Under the pieces are notes generated by a model. It had not been told where the DNA came from. It ran no database searches and was given only the letters and a program-made list of their open reading frames with translations. Shown piece after piece: positions 1-6,122 of a stretch of 11,072 nucleotides of DNA; position 1 is the stretch's first letter, and every line of letters starts with the position of its first letter. Origin of the DNA: Methanomicrobiales archaeon (GTDB lineage: Archaea; Halobacteriota; Methanomicrobia; Methanomicrobiales; Methanospirillaceae); assembly GCA_012798365.1 (NCBI GenBank), contig JAAZNH010000110.1, positions 1 through 11,072 of the forward strand, written 5' to 3'. The translations under genes were made by a program, and so were the position numbers.

Positions 1-90
1 CATGACGCGGAGATCAATGTGTTCGAGGATGAGTCGCCCGTCCCGTGTGAGCCAGACATCCTTAAGCTCAATAACCGGAGTCTCTGCCAT
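1..90 (-). CDS. znuC: Metal ABC transporter ATP-binding protein, N-terminus only (ZnuC-like)
   Basis: Only the first 30 codons lie in the window; the gene runs off the left edge. The translation begins MAETPVIELKDVWLTRDGR and continues LILEHIDLRVM, the usual first two strands of an ABC ATPase (IEL.DV....G..IL..IDL). The start ATG shares a base with the stop of the znuA-like gene upstream (TAATG), so translation is almost certainly coupled. Position directly after a ZnuA-family binding protein suggests it energises Zn/Mn uptake across the cytoplasmic membrane, with a permease expected further left. The Walker motifs are outside the window, so the family call rests on the N-terminus and context. 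Confidence 0.8.
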   Translation of the reverse strand, partial: MAETPVIELKDVWLTRDGRLILEHIDLRVM

Positions 91-1058
91 TATCGCGATC
101 CCTCCATGAATGCCGATGCCGCGTTCTTCATGTTCCGGAGGTAGTCCTCTTCAAGGGGGCTGACCAGGACGACCCTGCCCCCGATCTCACCGGCGATGAC
201 TTCTGCGCTTTTTGTGCTGTATTCAGGTGCTGCGAATATTACACGGATATCCTTTTCCCGCGCCTGACGGATAAGATTCCGGACCCCGGTGGCAGTCGGT
301 TCTTTTCCCTCCGCCTCTATGGGAATCTGGACGAGATGGTAATCCCGGGCAAAATAGGACCAGGCCGGATGATATACCATGAAGGTGCTGATGTTGCGTG
401 CTGCAACATCCCTCGTGATGGATGCGTCGAGTTCATCAAGCTCCCTGATGAACGAGTCGGTATTGGCCCGGTACTCCGCCGCATGGGAGGGATCGGCAGC
501 AGCAAGGCCCTGGCAGGTGTTCTCCGCCATGATCCGGGCATTCCGGAGCGAGAGCCAGACATGGGGATCGGTGCCGGTTTCGCCACCGGAAGCATGTCCA
601 TCTTCCTCCTCTTCATCTCCCTGGCTTTCAAGGAACTCGATGCCTTTTGAGCTGTTGACGACCATCATCGACGGGTTGAGGTTGGCAATCTTGTCCATCC
701 ATGCCCGTTCAAATTCGATGCCGGACCCTACCGTAACATACACATCTGCCGAACTAATCTCCGCCAGCTGTCCCGGCGTGGGCTCGTACGTGTGCGGGCT
801 CGCCCCAGGGGGGACAATAACAATGACCTTTGCGCGATCCCCGGCAATCCGCTCTGCGATCTGTTTTTGCGGGAGAATGCTGACAACAACGGTCAAGTCT
901 GATGTTGCATTACCGGAAATCCCTTTTGTTTCCTGATGCTGGATACACCCGGCAGCAGTACAGATAATTATCAGCCCCGCTGCAACGAGAAATGTGATCA
1001 TGCAGCGGATTGTCCGGTCCCGGGTATCTGAAGAGAGAATCGGTCTCGTTTCATTCAT
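90..1058 (-). CDS. znuA: ZnuA/TroA-family metal-binding lipoprotein of an ABC importer
   Basis: A 322-residue substrate-binding protein of the cluster A-I (Zn/Mn) ABC importers. I chose ATG at 1058 over the TTG at 1067 because GGAGAG lies about ten bases upstream of the ATG but only three from the TTG. A membrane segment (about residues 20-37) ends in a lipobox TAAGC with Cys38, so the protein is probably anchored outside the membrane. Family ligand positions are visible: His89 in GASPHTYEPTP, His165 in DPHVWL, His230 in YHPAW. The fourth ligand is usually Asp/Glu before PL near the C-terminus; here it reads SPL (Ser300, alignment by eye), so that ligand may differ. An acidic, His-containing loop (about 143-162, GDEEEEDGH) precedes His165, as in many zinc-binding members. 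It sits between a DtxR-like regulator and the ATPase. Zn versus Mn cannot be decided from sequence. Confidence 0.9.
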   Translation of the reverse strand: MNETRPILSSDTRDRTIRCMITFLVAAGLIIICTAAGCIQHQETKGISGNATSDLTVVVSILPQKQIAERIAGDRAKVIVIVPPGASPHTYEPTPGQLAEISSADVYVTVGSGIEFERAWMDKIANLNPSMMVVNSSKGIEFLESQGDEEEEDGHASGGETGTDPHVWLSLRNARIMAENTCQGLAAADPSHAAEYRANTDSFIRELDELDASITRDVAARNISTFMVYHPAWSYFARDYHLVQIPIEAEGKEPTATGVRNLIRQAREKDIRVIFAAPEYSTKSAEVIAGEIGGRVVLVSPLEEDYLRNMKNAASAFMEGSR

Positions 1059-1080
1059 GCACAGCAACTCTCCGTGTACT

Positions 1081-1104
1081 AAATTTGGTATAACGCCAAC
1101 ATTT
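1081..1104. promoter_or_regulatory. Candidate metal-regulator operator in front of znuA
   Basis: An imperfect inverted repeat with core TTGG (1085-1088), seven-base spacer, CCAA (1096-1099); the eight-base arms match at 6 of 8 positions. It covers a minus-strand TATA-like stretch (TTATACC), 25-45 bases upstream of the znuA ATG. The same core and spacing occur in front of the adjacent regulator gene (1611-1631). Regulator binding is inferred. Confidence 0.5.
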
Positions 1105-1116
1105 ACTGCAGGCGGT

Positions 1117-1581
1117 TCAATGCTCCAGTGACATTTTCAATGCCATGCGTTCCGCGTTCAGGGTACTTTCTTCATCGTCGTGAGTTATCTCCCCGCAGAC
1201 ACCCTGCCGGGGGTGCCCCATGAACTCGCAGATCCGGTCAACGGCCTTTTTCGAAACCATACTCTCAAACCTCCGGACCTCATTGCAGGCTTCCTTGGGG
1301 GAGAGCCCGTTTCTCACGAGCATGAGGCTCAGGATACGGTGACGCCGTATGAAAAACGCAGCATCGCGCCTGCCGGCGTCGGTGAGCGTGACTCCGCGGT
1401 AGGGGGTGTGCAGGAGGTACCCCCCGCTGGTCAGTTCTGCAAACGTCTTGGTGATGGTTGAAGGATCCACACTGAAGGCTGATGCGATGTCATTTGTGCG
1501 TGCCGTGCCGCCCGACTCGAAGATGAACTTGAGATATTCCACCTTCCGTGCCGGAAGGGCAAGGCCGGAATGAGGACTCAT
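1117..1581 (-). CDS. DtxR/MntR-family regulator with degenerate primary metal site
   Basis: A 154-residue protein. The N-terminal winged helix (about 12-68) has a recognition segment SVDPSTITKTFAEL and a wing GVTLTDAGR; the C-terminal half resembles the DtxR dimerisation/metal domain (HRIL at 81-84, SPKEAC at 94-99, RRFESMVS at 103-110). Against the family pattern (H79, H98, C102, E105, H106 of DtxR) I read His81, Cys99, Arg103, Glu106, Ser107. His and Glu are kept but the C/E and H positions are Arg and Ser, so it may bind metal differently or use the extra Cys129/His134. It lies 58 bases upstream of znuA on the same strand and has a matching palindrome in its own promoter, so it is the likely regulator of the transporter and of itself. 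The ATG at 1581 has no good Shine-Dalgarno site; TATA-like AAAATTAAT about 25 bases upstream suggests a very short leader. Confidence 0.8.
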   Translation of the reverse strand: MSPHSGLALPARKVEYLKFIFESGGTARTNDIASAFSVDPSTITKTFAELTSGGYLLHTPYRGVTLTDAGRRDAAFFIRRHRILSLMLVRNGLSPKEACNEVRRFESMVSKKAVDRICEFMGHPRQGVCGEITHDDEESTLNAERMALKMSLEH

Positions 1582-1853
1582 GCACCGTGTTTCGATGTAT
1601 GATCAGATTAATTTTGGCATGCATCCAAAATCCAGCCGCATCAGGGATTGGCAACGAACGAAAAACACCTGCCGGGTCCACCAATTTTTCACGGCCTGGT
1701 GCCAGATTCCTCCTGCGGGCAGAAATCATTCCCGACCTGCGGGCTCACAACAAACCCGGAAAAAAGGCAAACCACAATTTCCCTGTTGCAGAGAGTGTGG
1801 TCCTGTGTGTGCCGGCCTGATGTTCACAAAAAGGCCCGGCGGAAACACCATAT
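1582..1853. other. Intergenic region between the two DtxR-family genes
   Basis: 272 bases without a convincing gene. Its left end holds the promoter and palindrome of the 1117-1581 gene. Two A-runs (1760-1765 and 1828-1832) read as T-tracts on the minus strand and could end the transcript of the upstream regulator. The open frames crossing it lack family resemblance or a ribosome binding site. Confidence 0.5.
1611..1631. promoter_or_regulatory. Perfect inverted repeat ATTTTGG-N7-CCAAAAT, candidate autoregulatory operator
   Basis: Two perfect seven-base arms (1611-1617, 1625-1631) around CATGCAT. It ends about 30 bases upstream of the ATG at 1581 and overlaps an A/T-rich minus-strand stretch that could be the TATA box. 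The core matches the repeat in front of znuA in sequence and spacing, the strongest support that it is a shared operator. Confidence 0.6.
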
Positions 1854-2300
1854 TCAGGAATGTGATTGAACCTTTTTGATGGTAGTAAAGGAAAGAAAAT
1901 TTTTCATTGCATGCGCAGCCTCCGGGTTCTCCTTGCAGAATGAGAGGAAACTCCGCACCTGTTCAATCGTCTCGGGATGCAGCTCGTGCTCCATCATGCA
2001 GGCATCCATCTCCGCAATGGCGTGGGGGACATGGACCAGTTCGAGAAATGCCCGGAGCGTTTCGTGCCGGTCGCGGATGACCGTTGCAATCTTCTTTCCA
2101 TCCGGAGTGAGGGTGACACCGTCATATTTCCGATACGTTATCATCCCAATCCGGTCGAGTTTCTGGACCATCTCGACCACGGTGGGAGGCTGGATGCCCA
2201 GTTCCCGTGCAATGTCCCGGGTCCGGGCATAGCCTTTTTCCGCGGAGGCGTTGAGGATCGCTTCAAGATAATCCTCTGCTTTCCTGCTCAGCGCGTGCAT
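1854..2300 (-). CDS. DtxR/MntR-family metal-dependent repressor, intact metal site
   Basis: A 148-residue protein of the usual length for the short (MntR-like) branch without an SH3 domain. It starts MHALSRKAEDYLEAIL, matching the family N-terminus, so ATG 2300 is well supported. The winged helix covers about 1-70: ARTRDIARELGIQPPTVVEM is helix-turn-helix, GVTLTPDGK the wing. The metal domain shows His79 (RDRHETL), Glu97, Cys101, Glu104 and His105 (ACMMEH), equivalent to DtxR H79, H98 (Glu here), C102, E105, H106; Asp10/Glu13 match MntR D8/E11. It should therefore sense Fe(II) or Mn(II). It is divergent from the feo operon, with repeated half-sites between, so a feo repressor is the likeliest role. 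TATTATATCT 21-30 bases upstream of the ATG implies a leaderless mRNA. Confidence 0.88.
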   Translation of the reverse strand: MHALSRKAEDYLEAILNASAEKGYARTRDIARELGIQPPTVVEMVQKLDRIGMITYRKYDGVTLTPDGKKIATVIRDRHETLRAFLELVHVPHAIAEMDACMMEHELHPETIEQVRSFLSFCKENPEAAHAMKNFLSFTTIKKVQSHS

Positions 2301-2320
2301 GATCGATCTTGGTTCGCGGA

Positions 2321-2347
2321 AGATATAATATTTCGGGTTCCCTAAAT
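2321..2347 (-). promoter_or_regulatory. Promoter of the 2300-1854 regulator with overlapping palindrome
   Basis: On the minus strand TATTATATCT (2330-2321) is a TATA box centred about 25 bases from the ATG, predicting transcription start at or next to the start codon. Immediately upstream lies the imperfect palindrome ATTTCGGG-TT-CCCTAAAT (2330-2347, one mismatch in eight), covering the BRE region, where a bound repressor would block TFB/TBP. Confidence 0.55.
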
Positions 2348-2365
2348 CGGCCGCAGCACACGTTG

Positions 2366-2435
2366 TTTTCGGAACTGATGATTATTCCTAACTTTTTTTG
2401 GACGGCCATGAACGATCCGAATTCTTTTCGGGTTC
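2366..2435. promoter_or_regulatory. Repeated TTTTCGG half-sites in the feo upstream region
   Basis: TTTTCGGAA (2366-2374) and TTCCTAAC (2385-2392) form an imperfect inverted repeat with a ten-base spacer, resembling the TTTCGGG/CCCTAAA palindrome at 2330-2347. A third half-site TTTTCGGG lies at 2425-2432, and the ten bases TTTCGGGTTC occur exactly at both 2331-2340 and 2426-2435. I could not place a convincing plus-strand TATA box for feo. Confidence 0.4.
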
Positions 2436-2468
2436 ACCTTATCCGCGCCAAACAGGTGATATTCCTGC

Positions 2469-2750
2469 ATGGACGATTCAGAAGAACGAACAGGTTCCGT
2501 CACCCGGTGTGAACCCGTCACAACACTCGATATGATATCGCCCCCCGGTTCATGCCGGGTGGCGAGCATCTCCGCACCTGCCATGGTGAGGAAGCGGCTC
2601 CTGGCCCTTGGTTTTATACCAGGTGCAGCCATAGAAGCCGTGCGGGCAGCCCCGCTTGGAGACCCGGTGGAGTACCGCATTAAAGGGTATACTATATCAC
2701 TCCGGAAAGAGGATGCACGGCTGATTGCAGTCACTCCGGGATGTGCCTGA
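2469..2750 (+). CDS. feoA: FeoA-like SH3-domain protein 1 of the ferrous iron operon
   Basis: 93 residues, first gene of the Feo operon. After about 20 less conserved residues it shows the FeoA pattern: PPGSCRVASI, then VRKRLLALGFIPGAAIEAVRAAPLG, and a final strand pair YRIKGYTISLRKEDARLIAV (GxxxxLR..DA..I.V). FeoA proteins are small cytoplasmic SH3-like partners of FeoB thought to modulate its transport or GTPase activity. The start is supported by AGGTGAT (2454-2460), a near-perfect match to the 16S 3' end, eight bases before the ATG. Its stop lies inside the next gene (10-base overlap if that gene starts at 2741). Proteins with one FeoA domain are common; two in tandem is a usual archaeal variation. 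Confidence 0.9.
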   Translation: MDDSEERTGSVTRCEPVTTLDMISPPGSCRVASISAPAMVRKRLLALGFIPGAAIEAVRAAPLGDPVEYRIKGYTISLRKEDARLIAVTPGCA

Positions 2751-2995
2751 CCATGCAGGCAATGCCGCTATCGTTTCTTGCAGCAGGCACCGAGGCTGTC
2801 GTGACAGATATCCGGGCAGGGTGCGGCCTGCACCACCGGCTCGCAGCTATGGGGATCCTCCCGGAAAGACGGCTCACCGTTATCTGTACAGACCGGGGAT
2901 CGCTCATCGTTTCCGTAGCAGGGACACGCTATGCCCTCTCACGGGGTATGGCCATGAAAATTTTCGTTGGCATAAACGGGGCTGGTTCCACATGA
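2741..2995 (+). CDS. feoA: FeoA-like SH3-domain protein 2
   Basis: 84 residues from ATG 2741; in-frame ATGs at 2753 and 2762 are equally possible and no strong ribosome site decides between them. Translation by re-initiation after the feoA1 stop (2748-2750) is likely. The FeoA pattern is clear: LSFLAAGTEAVVTDIRAG, HHRLAAMGILPERRLTVI, and VAGTRYALSRGMAMKIFV. It is distinct from the first FeoA protein, so the pair is an old duplication rather than a recent copy. The stop overlaps the feoB start (ATGA, 2992-2995), linking its synthesis to FeoB. Presumed role: cytoplasmic accessory subunit of FeoB. Confidence 0.88.
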   Translation: MCLTMQAMPLSFLAAGTEAVVTDIRAGCGLHHRLAAMGILPERRLTVICTDRGSLIVSVAGTRYALSRGMAMKIFVGINGAGST

Positions 2996-4995
2996 AAGAC
3001 CGGATCCGCATCGCCCTTGCCGGCAATCCCAACGTGGGCAAGAGCACGATCTTCAATGCCCTGACCGGTTCAAACCAGCACATCGCCAACTGGCCCGGTG
3101 TCACCGTCGAGAAGAAGAGCGGGACCACGCGCCTTGGGAAGACGGAGATCGAGATCGTGGATCTCCCGGGTACGTACAGCCTCACCGCGTATTCCATCGA
3201 TGAGGTGGTTGCCCGCGACTACATCATCGAAGAGAAACCCGATGTGGTCATCCATGTCATCGATGCTACCAACTTCGAGCGGAACCTGTACCTCACTACC
3301 CAGCTCATGGAACTGGGCGTCCCGCTCGTGATCGCGCTCAACATGTCGGACGAGGCCGAGAAGAACGGCACACTCATCAACCGTACCCTGATTAAGAAGT
3401 ATTTCGAGATCCCGGCAGTCAGGACTGTGGGCAGCAAAGGAGAGGGACTGGACGAACTCCTCCGGGCTGCACTTACCGAAGCAGAGACGTCGCCCCACCA
3501 CGAGCACGCGATTGGATATGGGGATGAGATCGAGCGACACATTGCCGCTATCGTTGCCGTGCTTGAGAAAGATCCAAACCTGGCATCGCGGTACCCGCCC
3601 CGCTGGCTGGCCATCCGCTTGCTGGAAGGCGATGACAATGCACAGGACAAGATCCAGAAGAGCACGATAACGGCAGCCGCTGATGCCATCCTTGCATCCA
3701 TCGACACGGAGAAGACCGAAGCGGCAATGGCAGACCGGCGCTACGAGGTCATCGCGGCGCTCCTGCCGCAAGTCTGTACGACCTGCGTAAAGGAGATGAA
3801 CGCATCGGACATCATCGACCGCGTGGTCACGGACCGGTGGCTCGGCATACCCATCTTCCTTGCCCTGATGTGGGCAGCGTTCGAGCTGACGTTTGCCGTG
3901 GCGACACCGTTCATGTCTGCGATCGATGCCGTCATGGGATCCTGCGCATCGTACGTTGCAGGAAGCGGTATGGAGCCCGCCTGGCTGGCGTCGCTTCTGG
4001 GTGACGGCATCATCGGGGGGCTGGGATCGGTCCTGATCTTCATCCCGAACATTTTCATTCTCCTCTTCATCCTCTCGCTCCTGGAGGACAGCGGGTACCT
4101 TGCCCGCGCCGCGTTCGTCATGGACCGGCTGATGTATGCCATCGGCCTCCCGGGCAAATCCTTCATCCCGATGCTGATTGGGTTCGGCTGCAATGTCCCG
4201 GCAATTTTGGGAACCCGGACCATCGAAGACAAGAACGACCGGCTCATCACGATCCTCATCAACCCGTTCATGTCCTGCGGCGCACGCCTGCCGGTCTATG
4301 TCCTTCTTGCCGGAGCGTTCTTCCCCACGAACGCAGGCACGGTCGTCTTTGTGCTCTACGTGCTGGGCATTGCCATCGCTATAGGCAGCGCGTACCTCTT
4401 CCGTAAAACCATCCTCCCCGGGAAACCGGCACCATTCCTGATGGAGATGCCGCCCTACCGGTTCCCGACCGCAGGCACAGCCATCCGGCACATGTGGGAC
4501 CGCGGCGAGATGTATATCAGGAAGGCCGGGGGCATCATCCTTGCCGGGGCATTCATTGTCTGGGTTCTTGCAACGTTCCCCTGGGGTGCTGAGTACGGGA
4601 GCGCAGAGAGTTACGCCGGCATGATCGGCCACCTGCTCGAACCGCTCGTGGCACCGCTCGGGTTCGACTGGAAGATCGCCGTAGCGCTCCTCTTCGGATT
4701 CATCGCCAAGGAGATCGTGGTCGGCTCCCTTGGCGTACTCTACGGGACCGGTGAGGACGAGAGTTCCCTTACCGGAGCCCTCCTCGCCGACCCGTCGCTT
4801 GGCCCGGTTGCAGCCTTCGCGCTGATGGCCTTTGTGCTGCTTTACATGCCCTGCGTGGCAACGCTGGCGGTCATCAGGAAGGAGACCGGGTCCTGGAAAT
4901 GGACCGGTTTCTCGGTAGCGTACGGTATCATCGTGGCGTACCTGGTCGCGTTCGTCATCGTCCGGGCCGGTCCGCTCATCCTGGGAGGTATCTGA
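2992..4995 (+). CDS. feoB: Ferrous iron transporter FeoB
   Basis: 667 residues, full length for FeoB; it moves Fe(II) into the cell. I place the start at ATG 2992, overlapping the feoA2 stop, because the G domain begins at once; the open frame upstream to 2725 is only feoA2 read in another frame. G domain: G1 GNPNVGKST (11-19), G2 Thr in NWPGVTVEKKSG, G3 DLPGTYSL, G4 NMSD, then a guanine-dissociation-inhibitor-like helical region. Membrane domain from about 275: repeated gate segments IPNIFILLFILSLLEDSGYLAR and GKSFIPMLIGFGCNVPAI, NPFMSCGARLPVY, and the second half AKEIVVGSLGVLYG and YMPCVATLAVIRKETGSWKW. The membrane Cys residues of the gate motifs are present. Translation is coupled to feoA2; the next gene begins two bases after the stop. 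Confidence 0.97.
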   Translation: MKDRIRIALAGNPNVGKSTIFNALTGSNQHIANWPGVTVEKKSGTTRLGKTEIEIVDLPGTYSLTAYSIDEVVARDYIIEEKPDVVIHVIDATNFERNLYLTTQLMELGVPLVIALNMSDEAEKNGTLINRTLIKKYFEIPAVRTVGSKGEGLDELLRAALTEAETSPHHEHAIGYGDEIERHIAAIVAVLEKDPNLASRYPPRWLAIRLLEGDDNAQDKIQKSTITAAADAILASIDTEKTEAAMADRRYEVIAALLPQVCTTCVKEMNASDIIDRVVTDRWLGIPIFLALMWAAFELTFAVATPFMSAIDAVMGSCASYVAGSGMEPAWLASLLGDGIIGGLGSVLIFIPNIFILLFILSLLEDSGYLARAAFVMDRLMYAIGLPGKSFIPMLIGFGCNVPAILGTRTIEDKNDRLITILINPFMSCGARLPVYVLLAGAFFPTNAGTVVFVLYVLGIAIAIGSAYLFRKTILPGKPAPFLMEMPPYRFPTAGTAIRHMWDRGEMYIRKAGGIILAGAFIVWVLATFPWGAEYGSAESYAGMIGHLLEPLVAPLGFDWKIAVALLFGFIAKEIVVGSLGVLYGTGEDESSLTGALLADPSLGPVAAFALMAFVLLYMPCVATLAVIRKETGSWKWTGFSVAYGIIVAYLVAFVIVRAGPLILGGI

Positions 4996-4997
4996 TC

Positions 4998-5432
4998 ATG
5001 GCATCACTGACAAAACGCATCGTTGCAGGCATCTTCGGCATCCTCTATCTCACCTTCGGGGTGACAGAAACGCTCTCCGGCCTTGTCCCGGGCATAGCGG
5101 AGCAGACTGCAGCATTCATGATCCCGGCCGACATCATGGGCGGACTCGTCCTGTGCGTTGTTGCAGCGGTATACCTTGCCGCCCTGTACCGGTTCGGGAC
5201 AGGCGCCGGCAGCGGCCAGGCGTACCTGTACGTTGCGATGGCCCTCTCAGTCATCTTTGGCACCGTCGCCCTTCTTTCGCTGGTTGCACAGGGGACTGAC
5301 CTGCTGGTTTTCGGAGAGGAACCGTGGAGCCCGATCGCGCTGCTCGTGCCAATGGTCTGGCTTGCCATTCTTCCTGCCGCAGGCATTTCCGTATGGAAAA
5401 GCCGGTTCCCTGGCCACATGGCAGGCGAATGA
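4998..5432 (+). CDS. Small four-helix membrane protein in the feo operon, function unknown
   Basis: 144 residues, start ATG 4998 two bases after the feoB stop, with strong GGAGGT at 4984-4989. The longer frame from 4899 is feoB shadow. Four hydrophobic segments are seen: about 8-30 (VAGIFGILYLTFGVTET), 44-64 (IMGGLVLCVVAAVYLAAL), 76-97 (AYLYVAMALSVIFGTVALL) and 112-134 (ALLVPMVWLAILPAAGISVW). No His/Cys metal motif or enzyme signature is evident. I do not recognise the family. Placement between feoB and feoC in a tightly packed operon suggests an accessory or membrane partner of iron uptake; this is inference from context only. Confidence 0.8.
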   Translation: MASLTKRIVAGIFGILYLTFGVTETLSGLVPGIAEQTAAFMIPADIMGGLVLCVVAAVYLAALYRFGTGAGSGQAYLYVAMALSVIFGTVALLSLVAQGTDLLVFGEEPWSPIALLVPMVWLAILPAAGISVWKSRFPGHMAGE

Positions 5433-5725
5433 CCATGGCAGTGACACTCGAAACAATTGCCCGCCTCATCCATGAGGGGGACATGACCCTTGCAGAATGT
5501 TCAGCCCGGCTCGGGATAACCCGCGACCAGCTGGACACCCGTCTCCGGCTGATGGAGCGGCAGGGATACCTCACCCGGAACCGGCACGGAGTAAAAGCCG
5601 GTGAGGAGTGTTCCTGCGGGCACTGCTGCGCATTATGTTGCAGGAGCCGGCACACTGTGCCGGTACCGGACAGTTTCATCCTTACGCCAAAAGGAATGCG
5701 GCTCATTGCCGCTGCTCCTTACTGA
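5429..5725 (+). CDS. feoC: FeoC-like winged-helix protein with Cys cluster
   Basis: 98 residues from the ATG overlapping the previous stop (ATGA); ATG 5435 two codons later is an alternative. The N-terminal half is a short winged helix: IARLIHEGDMTLAECSARLG, ITRDQLDTRLRLMERQGYL. A cluster CSCGHCCALCC follows (Cys59, 61, 64, 65, 68, 69 numbered from 5435), then a wing-like end SFILTPKGMRLI. FeoC proteins combine a winged helix with Cys residues able to hold an Fe-S cluster and are thought to regulate FeoB stability or feo expression. Six Cys in eleven residues is rich for the family. It ends the operon, ahead of a T8 terminator at 5774. Good confidence in family, little in exact role. Confidence 0.83.
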   Translation: MTMAVTLETIARLIHEGDMTLAECSARLGITRDQLDTRLRLMERQGYLTRNRHGVKAGEECSCGHCCALCCRSRHTVPVPDSFILTPKGMRLIAAAPY

Positions 5726-5746
5726 CAGGCTGATTTTTAAGAAAAG

Positions 5747-5781
5747 ACAGGGGGTATCCGGAAGGGTACCGGGTTTTTTTT
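5747..5781 (+). terminator. Terminator of the feo operon
   Basis: CCGG (5758-5761), seven bases, CCGG (5768-5771) can pair as a short stem, followed at once by eight T (5774-5781). The T-run overlaps the stop codon of the convergent UPF0147 gene, so the two transcripts meet here. Confidence 0.6.
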
Positions 5782-6043
5782 AATCGAGCGGTATCGTCTC
5801 CAGCTGGGACACGAGCTCCCAGATCCGTGTCCGCGCATGGATGGGCATGTTGGGATCATTGGAGATTTCATCAATCTTCGAGATAGCCTCTGCAGCACGC
5901 AGCCCCATGGCCTTGTTATTATTCGTAAGCAGCGTCTTTGTCTCGTCAGCAACGCGCCGGATATTTCGGGGGATTGAACCGTCTTCCTGGATGTGCTGCA
6001 GCATCAGGATACAGTTTTCCATTGTTTTTTCAGGGCTGGGCAT
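5780..6043 (-). CDS. UPF0147 family protein
   Basis: 87 residues, matching the archaeal UPF0147 family in length and pattern: MENCILMLQHIQEDGSIPRN, IRRVADETKTLL, AMGLRAAEAISKIDEISNDP, NMPIHARTRIWELVSQLETI. It is an all-helical small soluble protein found across archaea; its function is not established. Start ATG 6043 has AGGTG at 6053-6049 five bases upstream. It is divergent from the SSSCA1-like gene, sharing a 79-base control region, and convergent with the feo operon. No link to metal uptake can be read from the protein itself. Confidence 0.9.
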   Translation of the reverse strand: MPSPEKTMENCILMLQHIQEDGSIPRNIRRVADETKTLLTNNNKAMGLRAAEAISKIDEISNDPNMPIHARTRIWELVSQLETIPLD

Positions 6044-6069
6044 ACTAACACCTACCTGTGTACCTGTAG

Positions 6070-6120
6070 TTAATATGCCGAACCTGCATATATAGATTCA
6101 ATATTGAATCGACGGTGATC
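6070..6120. promoter_or_regulatory. Divergent promoter with a perfect 16-bp palindrome
   Basis: GCATATATAG (6086-6095) can act as a TATA box toward the right, and its complement CTATATATGC toward UPF0147. Directly downstream on the plus side GATTCAATATTGAATC (6095-6110) is a perfect palindrome, lying between the TATA box and the expected transcription start near 6115-6118, a classic archaeal repressor position. GGTGATC (6114-6120) is a perfect Shine-Dalgarno match for ATG 6123. Confidence 0.6.
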
Positions 6121-6122
6121 AG

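Noticed and set aside
379..936. 185-codon plus-strand open frame
   Set aside because: Antisense to znuA; Ser-rich low-complexity translation that mirrors the complement of the acidic loop.
1490..1729. 79-codon minus-strand open frame upstream of the second regulator
   Set aside because: Overlaps the start of the DtxR-like gene in another frame and crosses its palindrome; no ribosome site or family resemblance.
2725..2991. Longer FeoB with an 89-residue N-terminal extension
   Set aside because: The extension is feoA2 read in another frame; the G domain begins immediately after ATG 2992, which overlaps the feoA2 stop.
3070..4632. 520-codon open frame on the minus strand
   Set aside because: It lies wholly antisense to feoB, whose motifs are unmistakable; the translation is rich in Arg, Asp, His and Gly with no domain pattern, typical of a GC-rich shadow frame.
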